Assembly: GCA_903813345.2 (NCBI GenBank) | Contig: CAIIXF020000001.1 | Location: forward strand, 47,635,885-47,699,884 | DNA: 64,000 nt | Reading direction: 5' to 3' | Origin: Owenia fusiformis | Lineage: Eukaryota > Annelida > Polychaeta > Sabellida > Oweniidae | Part shown: positions 58,601 through 64,000 of the stretch, piece after piece | Layout of the letters: every line of letters starts with the position of its first letter | How positions within the stretch are numbered: position 1 is the first letter of the stretch | Notes under the pieces: model-generated | What the model was told of the DNA's origin: nothing | Seen by the model: the letters and a program-made list of their open reading frames with translations, nothing else | Database searches by the model: none | Translations under genes and position numbers: made by a program

Positions 58601-61600
58601 GTGAGTAAAAGGTGCTGTAAAGTGGCAAAATCGATTTTATAAGGCCTCCATCCAGTCATACTATATAAATATATAACTGACCATTGACAGATAACATTTC
58701 TGTGCTTATAACAAAATAGAATATGAGACAATTCATTAGTTTGCTATTCTTGAGTAATTACAAATATAGGTTCTGTTAAAGTCTTTCTAGATCAAAGTTC
58801 CTTTTACTGAACATCTTAAACAGTGTACTTGCAAAGGTTCTCTGTATACAGGGTGTGTGCATAAGTCTAGAGAACAGCATAATATGATCATTTGTACCAG
58901 TATCAATGTTAGGGGCCAGTGTATTAACAGAAGCTAGAAAATTATTTCTCAAATCATTGTAGTGAGAGCACCTGAGAGTGAAGTGTATCTCATCCTCAAT
59001 CTCATTAGTGTCACATAAAGCACATTTTCGTTCCTCTAGGGGTGTATTGGTATAACGGCCTGTTTCAATGTTCAGTTTTAATGCTCCAGTTCTTAGTTTT
59101 GCAAGGATACTTCTATGATGGCGAGGCATAAACATTTCAATGTACGCTTCGGTTGATGCACCATATTTAAATTGACGATATGTTCTAAGTTTGTTGCCAT
59201 TTGTTTCATTATTTTTATCGTTCCAGATATTTCGAAGAAAAGGATCAATAGTTTGGAGGTGATATTTAATAGCTTTAATACATGGTTTTATCTCAATGTA
59301 CTGATTGTTCAGAAGTATACCACAAGATTCAATGAAATGTTTTGTGCGGAAATTCCAGCTTGATTTTCTCCGTAGTGACCATATATGTATCCGGTTATTT
59401 AGTCTGGTATTTTCCATATTGTGGAGTCGCAAATATAGTCGGGCACACTCCAACTTTTGCTTGTGGATAGGAGGGCTCCATCCCATGTCACCTCTCGCTC
59501 CTTCATTGCTTGTCTTTTGGCCTACTCCTAGGAATATTTTTGTTGCTTTATTTTGTACATTATTGATACAGCGATTGGGCGAATTTTAAGCAATACTTTA
59601 TGTTATTAACCAGTATATCATGAACTGTTCCATCATTGACATTGATTTGAAAACACCAACTTATTTTGTTTATCGTTCAACCAAGGGAAAGATCAATACC
59701 CGGTGATTTCAGCGGGAAGTGGCGTTTCGTTCATTGGATGAGCTGCGCGCGCACGCATAAAATGTAGGCTATAAGCACAGTGACCTACAGAGGGCGCTAT
59801 CACAAACAAGTACTGGACGAACCGATAAATTCCCGGGTATTGTAACGCCCTTGGTTCAACAGCGTGGCGTTGTCGTTTGCAATTCTGCCTCTGGCAAGGT
59901 TAATGCAGGATACCTTTACCTTGACCGAGTAACGTTCTTTAAATAAGTTTATTACTCAAGTTGTTACTTTTTCATTACATCTCAAGTTATATGTCTTTTA
60001 AAATGCTCATTTCTCTATCTGATTCTATACAACACATCCAAAAAGACGACGTGCTAGTCTCGGTATAGGTATTTCATTTTGGGCCTATTCCATTTTATGT
60101 TACGGCCCCAAAGAAAATGTATCGACTATGGGATCTCATACTGTACCCCCAATCCTTTTTGAAATGTAATACAGCTCAGCTCTACGTTGATTTACTTACA
60201 AATATAATTTGAGCCCCTTCCCTTACGGATTTCCGTACCTGCCTCCGTAATCTGGATCTCTTTTTCACATGAATAAAAAAAACTAATAGGCCTACAGCGG
60301 TGTATGGTATCCTCTCTTGACCCTTAAAGCACTACATATTCTACGTGTAAAAATTCTATTGCAAACAATTATATTCATTACATGTTTCGAATAATTGATC
60401 GCTGCGAATATTTTAAACGTTGAATTTTATGACTTGTATATGAATTTAGTTATATCTATGGTGCTTATAGTAGTTTGATAGTAGTTTGAGAATAAAAATG
60501 GTAAACATTATTGACTGTAGTTGACATGAGTGAGTACTCATAATGGGCAATGGTTGTCATGTATCAGAGAGTGTTTATAATGGGCAATGGCTGTCATGTA
60601 TCAGTGAGTATTCATATAGGGAAATGGCTGTCATGTTCAGTGAGTATTCATAAAGGGCAATGGCTGTCATGTATCTGTTAGTGTTCATAAAAGGGCAATG
60701 GCTGTCATGTATCAGTGAGTGTTCATAATGGGCAATGGCTGCCATGTATTAGAGAGTGGCTGCCATGTACCACTATTAGAGAGTGTTTATAATGGTCAAT
60801 GGCTGTCGTTTATTAGGGAGTGTTCAAAACGGGCAATGGCTGTCATGTATAAACTAGTGTTTATAATGGGCAATAGCTGTCGTGTATCAGTGAGTGTTCA
60901 CAATGGGCAATGGCTGTCATGTATCAGTTAGTGTTCGCAATGGTCTGTCATATATCAGAGAATGTTTATAATGGGCTATGTCTGTCATGTATCAGTAAGT
61001 TTTCACAATGGGCAATGACTGTTGTGTATTAGGGAGCGTTCAACACGGGCAATAGCTGTCGTGTATCAGTGAGTATTCACAATGGGCAATGGCTGTCATG
61101 TATCAGTTAGTGTTCGCAATGGTCTGTCATGTATCAGAGAATGTTTATAATGGGCTATGTCTGTCATGTATCAGTAAGTTTTCACAATGGGCAATGACTG
61201 TTGTGTATTAGGGGCGTTCAACACGGGCAATAGCTGTCGTGTATCAGTGAGTGTTCACAATGGGCAATGGCTGTCATGTATCAGTTAGTGTTCGCAATGG
61301 TCTGTCATGTATCAGAGAATGTTTATAATGGGCTATGTCTGTCATGTATCAGTAAGTTTTCACAATGGGCAATGACTGTTGTGTATTAGGGAGCGTTCAA
61401 AATGGTCAATTCTTGTCATGTATCAGAGAACTTTTGTTTTGGGCAATGACTGACATGTATCAGTGTTCACAATGGGCAATGACTGACATGTATCAGGGTT
61501 AATAATGGGCAATGACAAAGCATATTCTTTCAATGGATTCTATCAGATAATTCATGGATGTGTTGTTAATTATTAGCGTTTGGTTTATTTTTTCGACCAG

Positions 61601-64000
61601 ATGTAAAATCAATTTGAAAAATCTCAATTTACTAAAATGTGAGAGCACATTAAAATCGGGAAAATCAATGATAAATTGGAAAAAAGTATATATACGAGTA
61701 TATATGCAACGGTATAGCCCTTTACTGTCTTGTCGGAATGTGTATAATGATTTATTGAAATCCTACAATATACGATGTTCAGTACATTCTCGATGTCTTA
61801 TTAATGTTTCTTTTAAAAATCTAAATGACTGATTTATTCGACACTATGACGTTCGTATTCGCATTGACGAAAACTGTCCAAGGGGGCCTCTTAAGAGTGA
61901 TTTAGTATTATTAGTACATTCTTTGATCTTGTATAGTGGTCAAGGTACCCTATGTGAAGGATCTGAACTTCAAAAAGTTGATCAATCGTTACACAAAACA
62001 CAAAGGTCAAAAATTAAAAGAGCATTAGATCGATTCGTGCACTGCCAATACTTATCAATGTTTGCCGAGTCCCAATTCCTCACCAAATCATTCAAGAGAC
62101 AAACTCCCGTGTGCCCTGTTACCAAAGAATTCTTGATGAGTAAAAATCATGTGCTTGACGTTTCTACGAAATGTTAGACTTCTGTTGTTGTTTACCATGA
62201 CGTATATTATTTATGATCTCTTGTCCTGGGAACGAGTTTTGCTGCTGTTCGTGACTCCGATTTGAATCATCTTTCACGAAGTCGGTCTTTTGGAAAGGGA
62301 GGGATGACATACTTGTATTTGAATTAATCATTATTCATAATTTTATGCTACTGCTTTATAAGGCCACTCAGATGAGAATGCTGAATTTAAGATCAATCAG
62401 AGAACATTGAATAAATATATGTTTTGTTATTAGGATAAGACGACGTATGTTACGATACTATAAGTTCCTTGATACTTCAAGTTCTTTTGGTAAAATGACT
62501 ATTGATATTAATAATCTGCCAGAATCCCATTGTCACGAATTACTACAATTTCAAAACTAGTAAAAAACTTTCAAATTTCAAAACTAGTAAAAAACTTTCA
62601 AAAGCTAGTAAGCAATCGCTACAGTGAAGAAAGTGGGTAAAGAGAAACACACATCGCAGCTGAAAGGTCTTGAAGTAATTATAATTATCTACTCCTGTTT
62701 TGAAAAATCGGAGCCAAACCTATTTGGAGAAATCAAGTGCAAATCCAGGCTATGACAAGTTTAACATGACCAGGTTTGTAAGAGACGTAAATATTATATT
62801 CAACTATACCAATGAGTAACAGTTCAAGACTATTAGTGTAACGACTACACAGTGCAAACGATGATGCAATGTCCTATACAACAGAATGCAATGCAATACA
62901 ATACAATGCAACACAATACAATATAACACAATACAATGCAAAACAATACAATGCAATACAATACAACGCTACGCAACGCAACGCAATACAATACAACACA
63001 ATACAATACAATGCAATACAATACAACACCACGCAACGCAACGCAATACAATACAACACAATGTCCACACAGTGTCCAATACAATGCAATGCAATACAAT
63101 ATAATACAATACAATACAATGCAATACAATACAACGCCACACAACGCAACGCAATGCAATACAATACAACACAATACAATACTTACAATGCAAATACAAC
63201 ACAATACAATAAAATACAATACAGTACAACACCATACAATACAGTACAATACAATCCAATACAGTTACAATATGATAATACAATGATGTACCATATAATA
63301 TAAAATAGCTAATACATCATGAAATAGAAAAGAAGAGTAGCTCATACAATATTTACAATACAAAGCCATATTCACAAAGTGAGCTAGTTAAAGGATAGTG
63401 GGTGAATAAAAAACCAAAGCATGCATTAACATGGAGAATGGAGATGCATAGTATCTTCTTCGTGCCAGGCATTTATCTGCTAATTAGAAATCATGGGATA
63501 CCGCTGTGATAAGACAAGTAGTTTTACTTACAGTTTAATTGCATTCTAATTAAATCAGCTCCCATTCTAATTGACACACTGAGGGCTAGGCCAGGACACC
63601 GATCTCTGAATCTGACACCAGTTGAGACGCCTTTAATAAACATTTCGCGAAACCCTCAACGACCTAATGACTTTTAGAAGAATTTAAAGACGATTCTTTC
63701 AAAAGCAATTAATCATAACTAAACTAAAAACCACAAACAAAAAGCATTTTCTTGGTAGGCTTTTATACATCTTTCTGTACTTGTACGTCATTGTCAGCTG
63801 ATGTGCTGTTTATATCTCATGCTTTACTAATATTTCTCGTATGTTGTATTTATAGGGAAGCGCTGGCGCAGTCTTCCTCTAGTAGAAAAGCGACCATTTG
63901 TGGAGGAGGCAGAGCGACTGAGAGTCCTCCATATGCAGCAACACCCCGACTACAAGTACAGACCACGAAGGAGGAAGACGCCAAAACGAGCAGTAAAGAG
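55608..64000 (+). CDS. SoxF: SoxF-group HMG-box transcription factor (Sox7/17/18-like), 5' part
   Basis: Exons 55608-55908 and 63856-64000 (continues beyond the window). The start is the first ATG after an in-frame stop. Residues 1-64 are Ser/Gly/Pro/His-rich. The HMG box begins near residue 65 with [20 protein letters not shown] and continues in exon 2 as [20 protein letters not shown], then [11 protein letters not shown]. It binds AACAAT-like DNA and bends it. [14 protein letters not shown] and the RPRRRK end are SoxF-like, and the phase-1 intron after KMLG sits at the position I recall for SoxF genes. The protein is nuclear; SoxF factors act in endoderm and vascular or mesendodermal development. 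The beta-catenin-binding C-terminus lies outside the window. The 7.9-kb intron holds repeats only. Confidence 0.93.
58150..59585 (-). mobile_element. 5'-truncated non-LTR retrotransposon (LINE), 3' end
   Basis: An open frame at 58,776-59,585 encodes the C-terminal part of a LINE ORF2: [37 protein letters not shown], then [19 protein letters not shown] and a Cys-His cluster CALCDTN...[10 protein letters not shown] 0.6-kb 3' untranslated part follows, with AATAAA near its end. The reverse-transcriptase and endonuclease domains are missing, so this is a dead-on-arrival copy. It lies antisense in the SoxF intron. Confidence 0.85.
59682..59853. mobile_element. hAT-like MITE (172 bp) with GTTCAAC target duplication
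   Basis: The ends CAAGGGAAAGATCAATACCC and, inverted, CAAGGGCGTTACAATACCCG are flanked by the direct repeat GTTCAAC (59,675-59,681 and 59,854-59,860). hAT elements usually make 8-bp duplications; 7 bp match here. The interior is GC-rich (GCGCGCGC). A partial copy is at 1,378-1,434. Confidence 0.75.
60520..61510. repeat. Minisatellite of 35-36-bp units with a 179-bp higher-order repeat
   Basis: The basic unit resembles GGGCAATGGCTGTCATGTAT followed by CAGTGAGTGTTCACAAT. From about 60,860 to 61,397 a block of five units repeats three times with a period of 179 bp; AATGTTTATAATGGGCTATG recurs at about 60,961, 61,140 and 61,319. Confidence 0.88.
61554..62177 (+). other. Unidentified stretch with two unconnected short ORFs
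   Basis: ORFs of 92 codons (61,554-61,832) and 84 codons (61,923-62,177) lie in consecutive sequence. The second contains [21 protein letters not shown] recognise no family and see no splice link. They may be relics or chance frames. Confidence 0.2.
62880..63290. repeat. (ACAAT)n-type pentanucleotide microsatellite, about 0.4 kb
   Basis: An imperfect array built from ACAAT, with GCAAT and ACGC variants, e.g. AATACAATACAATGCAATAC. Because five is not a multiple of three and stop codons are rare in this word set, several frames stay open on both strands without being genes. Confidence 0.95.

Noticed and set aside
62845-63303. Long overlapping ORFs on both strands
   Set aside because: Product of the ACAAT-type microsatellite; the translated sequences are only repeated Tyr/Asn/Thr/Gln or Cys/Ile/Val patterns.

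Overview
The window is nuclear DNA of an invertebrate animal. The genes are split by GT-AG introns of about 0.1 to 8 kb, the intergenic DNA is AT-rich, and much of the sequence is non-autonomous transposons, inverted repeats and minisatellites. A SoxF transcription factor and a BSDC1 orthologue place it in Metazoa. A marine invertebrate (hemichordate, echinoderm, cephalochordate or lophotrochozoan) fits the style of the genome, but I cannot name the species from sequence alone.

Layout: (1) 1-2.8 kb holds a possible transposon end, a 45-bp minisatellite and a MITE fragment. (2) 2,809-2,956 (minus) is the first coding exon of a single-pass type II membrane protein; the rest lies off the left edge. 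(3) 4,208-17,655 (plus) is a complete 12-exon gene for a 1,113-residue J-domain protein. It carries an HPD motif, charged coiled coils, one ubiquitin-interacting motif, eight 12-residue repeats and a Q/N/M/G-rich tail. (4) 19.2 kb (minus) has an exon-like 55-codon stretch of unknown identity. (5) 23,925-25,220 (minus) is an intronless, complete PLP enzyme of the alpha-oxoamine synthase family. It reads closest to bacterial CqsA, the Vibrio autoinducer synthase, and has a presequence-like N-terminus. (6) 26.8-29.2 kb is a minisatellite and a composite repeat. (7) 29,757-42,538 (minus) is a complete eight-exon BSDC1 gene of 515 codons. Its first exon lies in one arm of a 0.6-kb palindrome whose other arm carries a mutated inverted copy of the same exon. 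Its 4.7-kb first intron contains a 3.4-kb Mutator-like element with a second one nested inside, each flanked by a perfect 9-bp target duplication. (8) 43-55 kb is gene-poor: a 4.56-kb foldback element with a minisatellite core, several MITEs and a GGGAC-type repeat patch. (9) 55,608-64,000 (plus) is a SoxF gene whose HMG box is split by an 8-kb intron holding a truncated LINE, a hAT-like MITE, a minisatellite with higher-order structure and an (ACAAT)n-type microsatellite. The gene runs off the right edge.

The genes do not form a pathway. The J-UIM protein is probably a chaperone/ubiquitin adaptor, BSDC1 is a conserved BSD-domain protein of unclear function, SoxF is a developmental regulator, and the CqsA-like enzyme is a metabolic outlier that may be of bacterial origin. 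Most of the remaining sequence consists of repeats, and most open reading frames outside these genes are by-products of tandem repeats or antisense shadows. The strongest leads are the CqsA-like gene, the duplicated BSDC1 first exon, the nested 9-bp-TSD elements with tandem-repeat termini, and the J-UIM-repeat protein architecture.
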